Positions 52,996 through 62,876 of a stretch of 64,000 bases of DNA are shown in pieces. Numbering within the stretch: the stretch's first letter is position 1; each line of letters opens with the position of its first letter. The notes beneath the pieces are model-generated. The model was not told the DNA's origin. It saw nothing but the letters and a program-made list of their open reading frames with translations, and ran no database searches. Position numbers and translations under genes: made by a program. Source of the stretch: Winogradskyella psychrotolerans (GTDB taxonomy: Bacteria > Bacteroidota > Bacteroidia > Flavobacteriales > Flavobacteriaceae); contig NZ_JAHKPS010000029.1 in NCBI RefSeq assembly GCF_018860565.1, positions 295,411 through 359,410 on the forward strand. The letters are read 5' to 3'.

Positions 52996-53972
52996 CTTTA
53001 GCAATGAATGCTCTCATAACATTTGAAGCTTACAAGGGAAGCAAAGAGCTTGTTATTAAAATTGTTAATTCAATTGAGGTAGAGAGCAGCTTTAAATTGT
53101 TAACAGATAAAGCAACGATACGTTTACCTAGAAATATAAAAATACAAGGTCAAAATGTATATGACAATGTGAAAACAATTTTTAGACGTGGCCGTCCTGT
53201 AAAGATTGAGTTTGGTTATAACCAGGAATATATTACCGAGTTTGAAGGTTATGTAACACAGGTATCTGCTAACATTCCTATTGAGATTCATTGTGAAGAT
53301 GAAATGTGGAACTTAAAGCAATTACCAGTAAATGTAAGTTACAGATCTGTGCAGCTCAAAACCTTACTAAATGAAATTGCACCAGGTTATGATGTAGATG
53401 CTTTAGAAGGTGTAACGCTTGGTGGTGTTAGGTTTAGTAAAACCAATGTTGCAGAGGTATTAAACGAACTGCGAAAAGAGCCTTACAAGCTCTTTAGTTA
53501 CATGAAAGGTAAGCAGCTAGTTTGTGGTAAGTACTATGCAGATGATACCGAAACGGAAACCTTAAAGTTTCACTTAGAACGAAATGCGGTGAGTAATGAT
53601 CTTAATTACAGAAGTGCTGAAGACATCTTATTACGATTAAAAGGCATTTCGGTACTGTCTAACGGTTCTAAGATTGAAGCGATAATTGGCGATGAAGGTG
53701 GTGATGATTTTCAGCTCACGTATTACAACATTGAATTAAAAGCCGAGCTAGAACGCTTAATGCAAAAAGATTATGAGTTAAGAAAGCGTGGTGGTTTTGA
53801 TGGCAGTTTTACAAGTTTTGGCATTCCATCCGTTAGGCATGGTCTCAAAGTAGCCTTAGAAAGCTCGCTTTATCCAGAGCGTTCTGGTATCTATTATGTA
53901 GAAGCTGTAAAAAAGCGTTTTGAAAACGCAAGTATAAGACAAGAGATAACATTAGGTGGTGCTGTAGCATGA
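52992..53972 (+). CDS. baseplate hub protein (Mu gp44/gpD-like)
   Basis: 326 residues. The first half is a beta-barrel layout (VEVESSFKLLTDKATIRLPR; FGYNQEYITEFEGYVTQVSA) typical of the tail hub (gp27/gpD) domains; the second half continues with beta strands ending IYYVEAVKKRFENASIRQEI. Position after the DUF6046 gene equals Mu gpP. Overlaps neighbours by 4 bp each. Confidence 0.82.
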   Translation: MTLAMNALITFEAYKGSKELVIKIVNSIEVESSFKLLTDKATIRLPRNIKIQGQNVYDNVKTIFRRGRPVKIEFGYNQEYITEFEGYVTQVSANIPIEIHCEDEMWNLKQLPVNVSYRSVQLKTLLNEIAPGYDVDALEGVTLGGVRFSKTNVAEVLNELRKEPYKLFSYMKGKQLVCGKYYADDTETETLKFHLERNAVSNDLNYRSAEDILLRLKGISVLSNGSKIEAIIGDEGGDDFQLTYYNIELKAELERLMQKDYELRKRGGFDGSFTSFGIPSVRHGLKVALESSLYPERSGIYYVEAVKKRFENASIRQEITLGGAVA

Positions 53973-54541
53973 AAAGTAAAGGAAGAGAAATAGAAGCTTT
54001 TGGTGGTTTGTTAGAAAACCTAATGAAAGGTAATGCTAAGATACAAACGCATTACGCTTATGTTACTGATGTAGATTGGGAAGCCAAGACAGCAACGGTT
54101 AAAGGTTTGCTAGACGATTTAGAGTTTTATGATGTGCTTTTAGGTTTGGGATCTTCTTTTATAAAGCCATCTATTGACAGTAAATGTCTCATTGGTGTCA
54201 TTCTAAATAACGACGCGCAAACCTTTTTAATTTCAGCTGAAGAAATAGAGGCTTTTGAAATGGTTGATAAAACAGGATTTAAATGCCATTTAAACAACGG
54301 TAAACTCACATTAAACGGTGAGAGTTTTCAAGGTTTGGTAAAAGCACCAGAGCTGAAGACACAGCTAGATAAAAACACTTTGATTTTACAAAAAATACAA
54401 GAGATTTTTAACAGCTGGACACCAGTACCAAATGATGGTGGTGCAGCATTAAAAACATTAGTAACAGCATTTACGAGTTTGCCAAGAGCAGATTTAAGCA
54501 ACATAAAAAACGACACTATTAAGCATGGTAACGGCAACTGA
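53969..54541 (+). CDS. baseplate spike-like protein (Mu gp45/gpV-like)
   Basis: 190 residues. N-terminal OB-fold-like region (THYAYVTDVDWEAKTATVKG) and an extended C-terminal part. Size and position match the Mu gp45 membrane-piercing spike; the expected triple-helix tip repeats are not obvious, so the assignment depends on context. It overlaps the next gene by 17 bp. Confidence 0.65.
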   Translation: MKSKGREIEAFGGLLENLMKGNAKIQTHYAYVTDVDWEAKTATVKGLLDDLEFYDVLLGLGSSFIKPSIDSKCLIGVILNNDAQTFLISAEEIEAFEMVDKTGFKCHLNNGKLTLNGESFQGLVKAPELKTQLDKNTLILQKIQEIFNSWTPVPNDGGAALKTLVTAFTSLPRADLSNIKNDTIKHGNGN

Positions 54542-54812
54542 TATAGTATTAGATGATAACGATGATATCACTTTTGTAAACGGTGATTTTGCTGTAGGTG
54601 AAAGCTTAACACAAGAGGTCTCTTTAATACTTAGAGCCAGTCAAGGTGAGTGGAAAAGCGATCCTTTAATTGGTGCCAACCTTATACAGTTAATTAACAG
54701 CAATGTTGATGATACAAAATTAAAGACTAGAGTAAAGTTGCATTTGCAACGTGATGGTAAAGATTATAATGCTATTAAAGATTTTATAAATCTAAAACGA
54801 GTAACACAATGA
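54525..54812 (+). CDS. baseplate protein, gp25/W-like (Mu gp46-like)
   Basis: 95 residues. IVLDDNDDITFVNGDFAVGE then QEVSLILRASQGEWKSDPLI followed by GANL is the pattern of Mu gp46/gpW-type baseplate wedge proteins. It is joined by overlaps to the genes on both sides (17 and 4 bp). Confidence 0.75.
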   Translation: MVTATDIVLDDNDDITFVNGDFAVGESLTQEVSLILRASQGEWKSDPLIGANLIQLINSNVDDTKLKTRVKLHLQRDGKDYNAIKDFINLKRVTQ

Positions 54813-55081
54813 TTATACAAAACCAGAGCGTATTAGACTTGTCTATTCAAGAGTTTGGTAATATAGAAGGCCTTATGGCTTTAGCTATAGTTAATGATTA
54901 TAGTATTACTCAAGATTTAGTACCAGGAACAAATTTTGAAGTGCCAGATTATGATACTGACACGCCAGATATACAACGCTATTATAGCACAAGAGATAAA
55001 CATCCTGCCACAGCATTACAAGCATTTATATATAACACCTTATTTGCTGAAGGTTTATTTGCTAACGGATTATTTGATTAG
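54809..55081 (+). CDS. LysM-like tail protein (gpX type)
   Basis: 90 residues. The first half reads NQSVLDLSIQEFGNIEGLMA then LVPGTNFEVPDYD, a LysM-like phage tail-protein pattern with the PGT turn. The C-terminus ends in a short repeated Phe-Ala-rich segment. 4-bp overlap with the gene before it. A role in joining hub and sheath is inferred. Confidence 0.68.
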   Translation: MIIQNQSVLDLSIQEFGNIEGLMALAIVNDYSITQDLVPGTNFEVPDYDTDTPDIQRYYSTRDKHPATALQAFIYNTLFAEGLFANGLFD

Positions 55082-55083
55082 AC

Positions 55084-57126
55084 ATGAATCAGAACGACAT
55101 TAGAGATTTTAACAACGAGACTTACACTGTACCAGAAGGTGCAGCCATTGTAAAAGAATTAAATGATAGAACCAAGCATGATGAAGATGGTTATAACTCC
55201 ATGGCCGAGATTGGCAGTAAAGTAAAACAGCTCTACGAATATGAAAGCAGAACTGTAGAGCAACCTTACTATGCCAACGAAGCTGCAATGATAGCCGATC
55301 AAGGCAGCCAAACGGAAGGTTTAATCTATAGATATAATGCTCCAGAGATTTCGCATTTTGTTTATCTCGGCACTACTACTGGCACTATTGCAGATTATGA
55401 TCCTATATCTCAAGAAGAAATTGATGCATTTTTAAATTCAGCCAATTTCCAAATAAAAGAATTAAAGTCTAAAGTAATAGACGAAAATGTAGACATACCA
55501 GCAGGAGAAATTAATGATTTTGCAGACACTTCATTTGTTATAGAAGTTGATAACGACATTGTAAATGCTATTTATTATGACCAAGGCTATTCTGCTTTAT
55601 TAGCCAAGTACAGAGAATTGAAGCATAACGGAGAGCGTATATTTCTTAATATGTATAACAGTTCTCAAAATAAGAGTGTTGTAGCAGAGGTAGATAGTTA
55701 TGAGATGGTGTTAAATAATACTATTTGTAAAGCTAATTTAGTAGCTACAGGCAACTTTGCTATTAATGAAGCAGACATGAATGTGACAGATGTGTTTCAT
55801 TTGTTTTTACCTTATGTTGGTGGTTATGAAAGTGGTGGACCTAACACAATATCTGTAGCATCAGAAATAACAGAAAATACAACAATATCAGGTGCACAAA
55901 AAGGCTTAAATAGCTTGTATCCAATTAATAGCAGCTCAGATGTAAAAATTACTGTAAATAAAGGAACGTACGTTATAGGTGATGTTATAAATTTTAAAAG
56001 ACGTGGTTCTGGTGAAGTAGCCTTTCATAGAGGTGAAAATGTGCGATTAGAAGGATATAGAAGTTTAGATAATATACACCGTTTGCAGCATAAAGGAAAT
56101 TTAGCCTCTGTTGTATTTGATCGTTTAGATGGAGATGTATTAGTTGGAACAGTTATAGGCGATATAAGCAAAGGTTATACAGGTCCTGTAACAACTTCAT
56201 TTTACGGTAATTTGAGAGAAGATGAAGTAGGAAAAAGCGTGACTGTAATAGGAATGGGATTTAGCGAGAATATACTTATTTCGGTTAGTGAAAATGCTAT
56301 TTTGAATTCATGGACATTCGTAAGCGATACGGAAATAACATTAAACTTAGATGCTGTTGGCGATGAAGGTGATACTTTTGATATTCTTTATGATAACGGT
56401 GATTTAAGTACAGATACAGTAACTATAATAGGTAGCTTAGATGTGCCTACAGCTAACATAAAAAGATATTTCAAATTTAACTCCAACACTACAGATGCTG
56501 CAGGAGTTGAAAATGGAACAGCGACAAATGTAACTTACGGAACTGGTAAGGTAAACAACTGCATTGAGTTAACTGGAAATCAAAGTTATGTTATATTACC
56601 AAATCATACTGATCTTAATTTCGGAAATGGAACTACAGATTCTCCTTTTTCTTTTGATTTTTGGGTTAAAAGAAAAATAGGTACAGGTCGTTTTCTTTTG
56701 TCTAAAAGACTTTCAGGCCCATCAGGGCATCAGTATCAAATACGTACAGATAATAGTGGTAAATTGATAGTAGAACTATTTGATGACAGCACGGGAGGTC
56801 AAATATCTGTTACAACGGTACCAACTTTGAACCAAGACGAGTGGCTACATATAGCAATAACTTATGACGGACAATCTTTAGCTTCTGGAATATTAGTATA
56901 CATAAACGGGGTATCAGTAAGTGTTACTACAAGTAGTCAGGGAAGCTATGTGGCAATGGAAGCATTTTCAGGAGACTTAGCTCTTGGAACACAGTCGTGG
57001 AACTTAACTACGTCAAGTTCTTGGGATGGCGATTTTGACGAGTTTAGAGTGTGGAATATAGCTTTAACACTTGGTCAAATTCAAAGCATACTTGATTTAA
57101 ATAATAACGGAACAGAATTGTTATGA
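55084..57126 (+). CDS. LamG-domain tail fibre or adhesin
   Basis: 680 residues. N-terminal phage region (about 1-130), a beta-rich middle that includes an IPT/TIG-like stretch (about 375-455: SVTVIGMGFSENILISVSEN), and a C-terminal LamG/concanavalin-like domain (about 460-675: YFKFNSNTTDAAG, WVKRKIGTGRFLLSKRLSGP, WLHIAITYDGQS, FDEFRVWNIALTLGQI). This points to glycan binding, so probably receptor recognition by the virion. No signal peptide. Overlaps the next gene by 4 bp. Confidence 0.82.
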   Translation: MNQNDIRDFNNETYTVPEGAAIVKELNDRTKHDEDGYNSMAEIGSKVKQLYEYESRTVEQPYYANEAAMIADQGSQTEGLIYRYNAPEISHFVYLGTTTGTIADYDPISQEEIDAFLNSANFQIKELKSKVIDENVDIPAGEINDFADTSFVIEVDNDIVNAIYYDQGYSALLAKYRELKHNGERIFLNMYNSSQNKSVVAEVDSYEMVLNNTICKANLVATGNFAINEADMNVTDVFHLFLPYVGGYESGGPNTISVASEITENTTISGAQKGLNSLYPINSSSDVKITVNKGTYVIGDVINFKRRGSGEVAFHRGENVRLEGYRSLDNIHRLQHKGNLASVVFDRLDGDVLVGTVIGDISKGYTGPVTTSFYGNLREDEVGKSVTVIGMGFSENILISVSENAILNSWTFVSDTEITLNLDAVGDEGDTFDILYDNGDLSTDTVTIIGSLDVPTANIKRYFKFNSNTTDAAGVENGTATNVTYGTGKVNNCIELTGNQSYVILPNHTDLNFGNGTTDSPFSFDFWVKRKIGTGRFLLSKRLSGPSGHQYQIRTDNSGKLIVELFDDSTGGQISVTTVPTLNQDEWLHIAITYDGQSLASGILVYINGVSVSVTTSSQGSYVAMEAFSGDLALGTQSWNLTTSSSWDGDFDEFRVWNIALTLGQIQSILDLNNNGTELL

Positions 57127-58079
57127 TGTTAAATAGTATCATGTCTCAAGGACACAGTTTCTCTGGATTAAAATTTCCTCCCTTGGTAGAGGTTATTTCT
57201 AAAGACAATATAATGCAAGGTTTTGACACTGTGTATTGGTTTATGCCTTACAAGTCGTCAGATTTTCCTGAGATTATTTGTGATAAGAACTACTTTTTTA
57301 TATACTCGACTGACCATCATAACGGCGATGGTGGTATTTTTTGGGGTAAAGGAAACAATTTAGATTGTTCCGACTTTGTCGAAGTTGGTAAAATCATAGA
57401 CGGATACCAAGCCGAAACTCCACATTTATATAGATTTCCGAACGAGACTAGAACAATAGCATTGTACTACCATACATCAGAGGCTAACCCTTTAAATGTG
57501 CATGTGGGTCAAGAAACTAATGTTATGACTACGAGCGGAGGTGTCTTAAATGAAAATATATGGACTCATGAACAAAACCCTTTAGGTTATGAAGCTCTAG
57601 ATCATCATTTAGGTTATTTTAAATTTTGGAATATTGACGGCATATTGCAGGGTATGCATTTAAAGAGAGGTGCACCGACAGAGTTAAATGAGTTTCTTCT
57701 GTGGCAAAGATCTGTTTATAATGGGTCGGGTTATGGATTTACCAGAAGCAATATATATGATTCAGAGGGTGATTATTTATCTGTTGTAAATAGAGCTTTA
57801 AAACCTACATATGGAACATTTTTCAAAAGAGGGTTTACTATATACTATCTAGGTACAACGTCTTACGATTATGTAGGAGCGCCCGAACCAAACAAACAAC
57901 TTGTTTTATTAGAGTGCAATTCTGACTTAAGCATAATAAAAGAGATACAATTAGTAAATCCTACAATGACAGGAAATGCTGGACATTATCAAATTTATAT
58001 AGAAGGAGATTATGCTCATTGCTATATGCAAAGTTTAGGTGCTGTACATTACTCAAAAATAGATATATCAGAGCTTTAA
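57123..58079 (+). CDS. putative beta-propeller fibre protein
   Basis: 318 residues with repeated beta motifs and aromatic residues (FFIYSTDHHNGDGGIFWGKG; IALYYHTSEANPLNVHVGQE; YGTFFKRGFTIYYLG). The layout suggests a five-bladed propeller of the GH43/32 kind, but catalytic acids cannot be assigned. It starts within the stop of the LamG fibre gene and probably forms part of the same receptor-binding apparatus. Confidence 0.6.
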   Translation: MMLNSIMSQGHSFSGLKFPPLVEVISKDNIMQGFDTVYWFMPYKSSDFPEIICDKNYFFIYSTDHHNGDGGIFWGKGNNLDCSDFVEVGKIIDGYQAETPHLYRFPNETRTIALYYHTSEANPLNVHVGQETNVMTTSGGVLNENIWTHEQNPLGYEALDHHLGYFKFWNIDGILQGMHLKRGAPTELNEFLLWQRSVYNGSGYGFTRSNIYDSEGDYLSVVNRALKPTYGTFFKRGFTIYYLGTTSYDYVGAPEPNKQLVLLECNSDLSIIKEIQLVNPTMTGNAGHYQIYIEGDYAHCYMQSLGAVHYSKIDISEL

Positions 58080-58093
58080 AACCTTAAATAGAT

Positions 58094-58411
<318 letters not shown>

Positions 58412-58415
58412 AGCT

Positions 58416-59483
58416 ATGAAAAAACTATTCACAATTTTAGCCATAGCGTTATGCTTAACAACGCAAGCACAAAACAACAAACCAGACGAGTTAGTTAATT
58501 TAGCTTTAACAGAAGATGCAAACGTAACAGGAAGTGTTTCAGAAGGTCGTGGTTTACCTGCAGATATCTTGTATGATCCTGCAACGCAGAATTACGCAGT
58601 AACTTCTAAACACTCGGAATACGGTGTAAAATGGGGTGAAAAAACAGATTTGTTTTTTTGGAAGGTATCGTGGAAAAGCCCTAAAACTATCAATTATATA
58701 ACTGTTGGCGGTGCTTACGGAAACCAGCCACAAGCAGATGCATCTTGGCAAATTTCATACATAAAAGCCGATAAAAAAACAGTCATTGAAAGCGGTGTTG
58801 GCGATTGGCTTGATGCAGGAATCTTTGAAAAAAAGTTAGTAAAACCAATAGTAGCAGATGAGTTAATTGTAGAAGTCATCAACTCAAAATCTATACATCT
58901 AAGAGCACGAGGTGGTGTTAATGATTTTTTAGATGATTCAAGCACGAGTCCTAAAGCAACATTAATTCAGTATTTGCCAGTAGAAAATCAAGAGCCAGCC
59001 GTAAGCACGTTAGCCCATGGAAAGTATCAACTGTTTAAAGACAATGAATTAATTTTTCAGCATGTTAATGCTGTAAAAGTTTTAGATTCTGCAGATAACA
59101 CCAAGGCTATGTTTAAAGAGGCAGAAGTTATAGTAAAGCAGCCAGACATCGAATACCTAATAGGTAAAGGAGGTAACACTATTGCAAGCATAAGAGCTAC
59201 TACATTTAAAAACAAATTACCATTACTGGTTAATGAGATGACTAATCTAATATCAGAATATCATTTTGGTTCAGAGATACCTTGTGACTCCGAAAATTCG
59301 TTATACGTTATTTCAGACGAGCCTTTCGATTTTAGAGACCATCCGTTAAACTTATATAATGTGGTGTGGTTTTTTAAAAATGGATTGCTTAATAATGGCA
59401 AACCAATAACAGAAGTCGAGGCTTTATCTAAAGGTTTAATCTTGAGTCATTGTGATAATTTTCAATTAATAGTAGGGAGATGA
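58416..59483 (+). CDS. secreted discoidin-like protein of the prophage
   Basis: 355 residues with a clear Sec signal peptide (MKKLFTILAIALCLTTQAQ). Residues about 27-165 resemble an F5/8-type C (discoidin) domain: NLALTEDANVTGS at the start and FFWKVSWKSPKTINYITVGG in the core. The C-terminal half has no recognised fold. Phage virion proteins rarely carry Sec signals, so it may be a lysogeny factor, surface-exclusion protein, or lysis-related protein. It overlaps the next gene by 4 bp. Confidence 0.7.
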   Translation: MKKLFTILAIALCLTTQAQNNKPDELVNLALTEDANVTGSVSEGRGLPADILYDPATQNYAVTSKHSEYGVKWGEKTDLFFWKVSWKSPKTINYITVGGAYGNQPQADASWQISYIKADKKTVIESGVGDWLDAGIFEKKLVKPIVADELIVEVINSKSIHLRARGGVNDFLDDSSTSPKATLIQYLPVENQEPAVSTLAHGKYQLFKDNELIFQHVNAVKVLDSADNTKAMFKEAEVIVKQPDIEYLIGKGGNTIASIRATTFKNKLPLLVNEMTNLISEYHFGSEIPCDSENSLYVISDEPFDFRDHPLNLYNVVWFFKNGLLNNGKPITEVEALSKGLILSHCDNFQLIVGR

Positions 59484-59671
59484 AACTGCCAGAAAAAAAC
59501 ACGAAAATTGCACGGTATGCTAATAAGATTTCGATGTTGTTTTTCAATAGAAATTTTAGGACAAAGCCGAAAGCCGAAAGCATTTTAAATTTTGCTAAGA
59601 CTTATCCATCGGAATCTCACATTTTACGATTTCTAAGTGATGTGTCTGAGCAAGTAAAGTATATCAATTAA
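59480..59671 (+). CDS. small basic hypothetical phage protein
   Basis: 63 residues, basic, with repeated KxxKxxRYANK-like segments. ATGA overlap with the secreted-protein gene. Unknown function; a folded element follows its stop. Confidence 0.55.
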   Translation: MKLPEKNTKIARYANKISMLFFNRNFRTKPKAESILNFAKTYPSESHILRFLSDVSEQVKYIN

Positions 59672-59729
59672 AACGGCTGCATTTAGGCAGTTAGAGCGTC
59701 TAATTGTTTAGTAGGGGGTGTGGCCGTTT
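59671..59729 (+). other. possible small folded RNA element
   Basis: Outer pairing AAACGG (59671-59676) with CCGTTT (59724-59729) encloses hairpins CTGC/GCAG (59677-59680 with 59687-59690) and TTAGA/TCTAA (59691-59695 with 59699-59703). It lies between the small basic gene and the holin-like gene at 59762. Confidence 0.35.
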
Positions 59730-59761
59730 ATTTTAATAATAACTATAAAATTAATAATCGT

Positions 59762-59992
59762 ATGAGTTTCGTAGAGAAATATAAGAGAGGTTTGGCAATT
59801 ATAGCAGGTACATTGTTCTTATTTATAGCATTGTATTTGCCAGCTAGATATGCGCTAGGTTTAACAGAAAGAGAGGATGTGTGGACATCTATTAATTGGA
59901 TATTTTTAGGCTTGGCTCTTATTTTTCTATGGGGAGAGGTAGCGAAGCTCGCACAAATGGTTCAGAATTTCATTAAAAAGAAAACAGAGTAA
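59762..59992 (+). CDS. small two-helix membrane protein, holin-like
   Basis: 76 residues from the ATG at 59762 (an upstream in-frame start at 59720 lies in the folded element and was not used). Two transmembrane helices (about 12-29 and 43-58) joined by an ALGLTEREDVWT loop; charged ends. Typical holin size. 1-bp overlap with the next gene (TAATG). Confidence 0.62.
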   Translation: MSFVEKYKRGLAIIAGTLFLFIALYLPARYALGLTEREDVWTSINWIFLGLALIFLWGEVAKLAQMVQNFIKKKTE

Positions 59993-60198
59993 TGACGCAT
60001 AAATATTTAGACATCCTGTTGACATTTCTTTTTACCTTATTTCTTAACATAACGCCTGCTTCGTTTTTTAGCATTTTAGCGTCATTTGTAGTAATAGTTA
60101 GAGGTGTTTATTTGATAATTAAGGATGTTACCAATGATTTTGATGGTAATTACAAAGCTTGGTTAAAATTTATAATAACACGTAAACGCGATGAGTAG
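59992..60198 (+). CDS. small membrane protein
   Basis: 68 residues with one or two hydrophobic helices (about 8-45) and a basic C-terminus. Coupled by 1 bp to the holin-like gene and by 8 bp to the baseplate J gene. A holin/antiholin pair with its neighbour is possible. Confidence 0.58.
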   Translation: MTHKYLDILLTFLFTLFLNITPASFFSILASFVVIVRGVYLIIKDVTNDFDGNYKAWLKFIITRKRDE

Positions 60199-61102
60199 AA
60201 GTATAAACGAGATACAAGATGAAATGCTTAATGCTGTGTCGGATGCAGATGAGCTATCTACATTAGAGGTGCTTACAGATGCTGAGGAAACCCAACTGCA
60301 AAATAGCTTAACTAGCACCAGTAAGGTTTCAATATGGCGTTTATATCTGTGGGTAGTGGCATTTGGGCAGTGGGTACAAGAGCAGCTCTTAGATGCGCTT
60401 TATAATAAAATTTCAACATTGATTTCTGAGAACACCTACGGTACCAAGCTGTGGTACACTAAGATGGCATTGCAGTATCAGCATGGTTATAATTTGCCAG
60501 AGACTGGTATTTATCCTACACCTGTAACATCTGCCGAAATACAGGCTGTAAATGCCTCTAAAATAGTTGCTAAAGTCTCTATACAACGTGTGGTGCTTAA
60601 CGGTGTTGGTTCTTTGCGTATAAAAGTGGCAAAGTCTAATAACGGTGTTTTATCTGCATTTACAGAACCAGAGCTGGCAGGTTTTCAAACGTATATAGAT
60701 CTTAAAGATACAGCAGGCGTTTACAAGGTTGCTACAACAGGAAATGGTGATGATTTAAAGGTGAGTTACAAAATCTATTATAACGGTCTTATTTTAGATA
60801 ATGAAGGCAAACGTTTAGATGGCACAAATGACACACCAGTGCAAGATGCTGTTAAAGCATTTTTAGCTAGCAGTGAGTTTGATGGTCGTTTAGATGTTAA
60901 TGCTTTAACTGATGCTTTGCAACAGGTAGAAGGTGTGGTATCGCCACATAAAGTATTAGTGGCTTCAAAATTTGGCGATTTTGAATATAACTCTACGAGC
61001 AATATTGCAGGTGTGGTTACTGATTTTAGACAACCAGATTCTGGTTATTTTGTGTTAGACGAAATTAACAGCGAATTTGAATTTGTAGAGAGCTATGAGT
61101 AA
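60191..61102 (+). CDS. baseplate J-like protein (Mu gp47-like)
   Basis: 303 residues. N-terminal helical part with FGQWVQEQLLDALYNKISTL, then the middle domain (TGIYPTPVTSAEIQAVNASK) and a C-terminal domain with NALTDALQQVEGVVSPHKVL. This follows the layout of baseplate J proteins of Bacteroidota Mu-like phages. In Mu this gene follows gp46 directly; here about 5.1 kb of fibre and membrane genes lie between. Confidence 0.78.
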   Translation: MSRSINEIQDEMLNAVSDADELSTLEVLTDAEETQLQNSLTSTSKVSIWRLYLWVVAFGQWVQEQLLDALYNKISTLISENTYGTKLWYTKMALQYQHGYNLPETGIYPTPVTSAEIQAVNASKIVAKVSIQRVVLNGVGSLRIKVAKSNNGVLSAFTEPELAGFQTYIDLKDTAGVYKVATTGNGDDLKVSYKIYYNGLILDNEGKRLDGTNDTPVQDAVKAFLASSEFDGRLDVNALTDALQQVEGVVSPHKVLVASKFGDFEYNSTSNIAGVVTDFRQPDSGYFVLDEINSEFEFVESYE

Positions 61103-61604
61103 TTATTTGAACGTTGACATAGAGAAATTAATAAAGCTGAGTCTGCCTATAGATTTGCGTAAGCCTAAAACAATTGCGTTTCTCAATGCTTTGTTTGCAC
61201 CTATAAAGGCAAATTATGCGCGGTTTACAGCATTTAAAGAGTCGGTATTTTACATTGTAAGTCATAATAGTTCTATAGTACTGCTGCAGAAAATGCTGAA
61301 TGATAAGTTTGATCCTTCAGCACGAAGGATCTATATAAGTAACATACAGCGAACAGATATCAATAGATTTTATTACTGGAATGAAAATAAAGAGTTTGGA
61401 TTTTATGGTGAAGGCGATGTGCAGAAAGGATTTTATTATGCGTTTCAAAACGAAGCTCAGAGTCCTGATTATATAGTTCATATTCCGATAGAATATCAGC
61501 CAAACACTGAACTAGAATTAGATAAATACTTAGTGAAAGTACGCTCTGAAATAAATAGATACAATCACTACTCTAAATCATACATAATAGAATGGATAAA
61601 CTAA
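61095..61604 (+). CDS. tail protein, gpI/gp48-like by position
   Basis: 169 residues, overlapping J by 8 bp and the fibre gene by 13 bp. Helical N-terminal half (LPIDLRKPKTIAFLNALFAP), aromatic-rich C-terminal half. It takes the place of Mu gp48/P2 gpI between baseplate J and tail fibre. Confidence 0.68.
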   Translation: MSNYLNVDIEKLIKLSLPIDLRKPKTIAFLNALFAPIKANYARFTAFKESVFYIVSHNSSIVLLQKMLNDKFDPSARRIYISNIQRTDINRFYYWNENKEFGFYGEGDVQKGFYYAFQNEAQSPDYIVHIPIEYQPNTELELDKYLVKVRSEINRYNHYSKSYIIEWIN

Positions 61605-62527
61605 TAATTTCGAGCACTGGTGTTCCTGGTGCAATAGAATTGCTAGAGTTTTTGGAATCTGCATCTCACGATCAGATAAATGCTTTAGTTAAAGCAATAG
61701 GTAATAATGTTATTTTCGATGGTATAGAAGATGATAATGGTCAAACCAGCGCAGGATGGCTTATATATAACAATGAAATTTTACCATTTAAAGCCTCTGC
61801 AACTGACGAAACTGTAGTTATTAAGCAAATTATAACTACAGCTGCTTATGATGATACGCAGACTGGTAGTTTTGATCAGATACAGCCAATTTGGAAAAAG
61901 AGACATTGTGAGTTTGGCGATCCTGGTGATGCAGATATTGTTGCTTCATTTTCTTTTGATACATTAACTAGAGTTAGAACCTTGCAGGTCTTAAATGGCC
62001 TGCTCACACAAGCTACTGAAGAAAAGCTGGGTTTAGTTGAAATAGCTACACAGGCAGAGGCTAATACCAATGACAATGATACACATGCTATAACACCTAA
62101 GAAGCTAAATGAAAGAAAAGCAACTGCAGACAGACGTGGTGTTATTGAATTAGCTAATCTTAGCGAGATACAGTTAGGAAATGATGAAGAGCGAGCGTTA
62201 ACTATAAAACTGCTAAGAGATGCAGGATATAGAGTTACAAAGGTGACTTACGGAAGTGCTGTGACAGAGAATAGAGATGGTGGTGAGCTACAGAATGATT
62301 ATACGAAGAATTTTAAGGACATCTACCCACCTACAGGATACACCATGGCAAACTTAGTCGGTTTTGAAGCTAGTATCGCGGAAATTTACTTTAGCGGAAA
62401 TGTGGATGACAATGACATTCTATGGTGTAATTATGATGTTTTATCAGATAAAATAAGAGTGATTTGTAATAACCGAGAGAACGATGGAAACTCGAAAATT
62501 AACTATATAGCGATATGGCAAAAATAA
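61592..62527 (+). CDS. tail fibre protein
   Basis: 311 residues. The central stretch has the typical phage tail-fibre repeat ATEEKLGLVEIATQAEANTN then DTHAITPKKLNERKATADRR and GVIELANLSEIQLG. The C-terminal 80 residues likely form the tip. It overlaps the assembly gene by 13 bp. Confidence 0.85.
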   Translation: MDKLIISSTGVPGAIELLEFLESASHDQINALVKAIGNNVIFDGIEDDNGQTSAGWLIYNNEILPFKASATDETVVIKQIITTAAYDDTQTGSFDQIQPIWKKRHCEFGDPGDADIVASFSFDTLTRVRTLQVLNGLLTQATEEKLGLVEIATQAEANTNDNDTHAITPKKLNERKATADRRGVIELANLSEIQLGNDEERALTIKLLRDAGYRVTKVTYGSAVTENRDGGELQNDYTKNFKDIYPPTGYTMANLVGFEASIAEIYFSGNVDDNDILWCNYDVLSDKIRVICNNRENDGNSKINYIAIWQK

Positions 62528-62853
62528 AATATGCAGAGATAAATGATTCTAATTTGATAATTGGGGTTCATTCAGATGATATACCTGCTGCATTACTACC
62601 AACAGGTTACAGCACAGTAAGATTAGATGATGATATTGAAGATCCTAGTGGATTGGTTGGCCAAACGGTAGACAAAATCACCGAGCCTAAAAGTAAGCGT
62701 GAGGTTTTGAATGAGTTGAGTGAATCGGATTCCTTGAGACTTCAATTAAAGCAGTTATCTATTGAGCTTGATTTGCAGAATAGAATGGGCGAAGATACAA
62801 CTGCTACACAGGCAGATTTCGATGCTTTAAAATTGCAGTACGAGAGTTTATAA
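62515..62853 (+). CDS. tail fibre assembly-like protein
   Basis: 112 residues directly after the fibre gene with overlap. N-terminal beta part (KIKYAEINDSNLIIGVHSDD) and a C-terminal helix with alternating charges (ESDSLRLQLKQLSIELDLQN). Position matches fibre-assembly chaperones such as Mu U; the sequence match is weak. Confidence 0.55.
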   Translation: MAKIKYAEINDSNLIIGVHSDDIPAALLPTGYSTVRLDDDIEDPSGLVGQTVDKITEPKSKREVLNELSESDSLRLQLKQLSIELDLQNRMGEDTTATQADFDALKLQYESL

Positions 62854-62876
62854 AAACCTCGACTTTGCTGTCGTAG

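Noticed and set aside
61592-62853. Mu-type invertible fibre segment (G segment) with Gin-like invertase
   Set aside because: No serine recombinase gene and no pair of gix-like sites flanking the fibre genes; the only inverted repeat lies entirely to one side (62877-62979).
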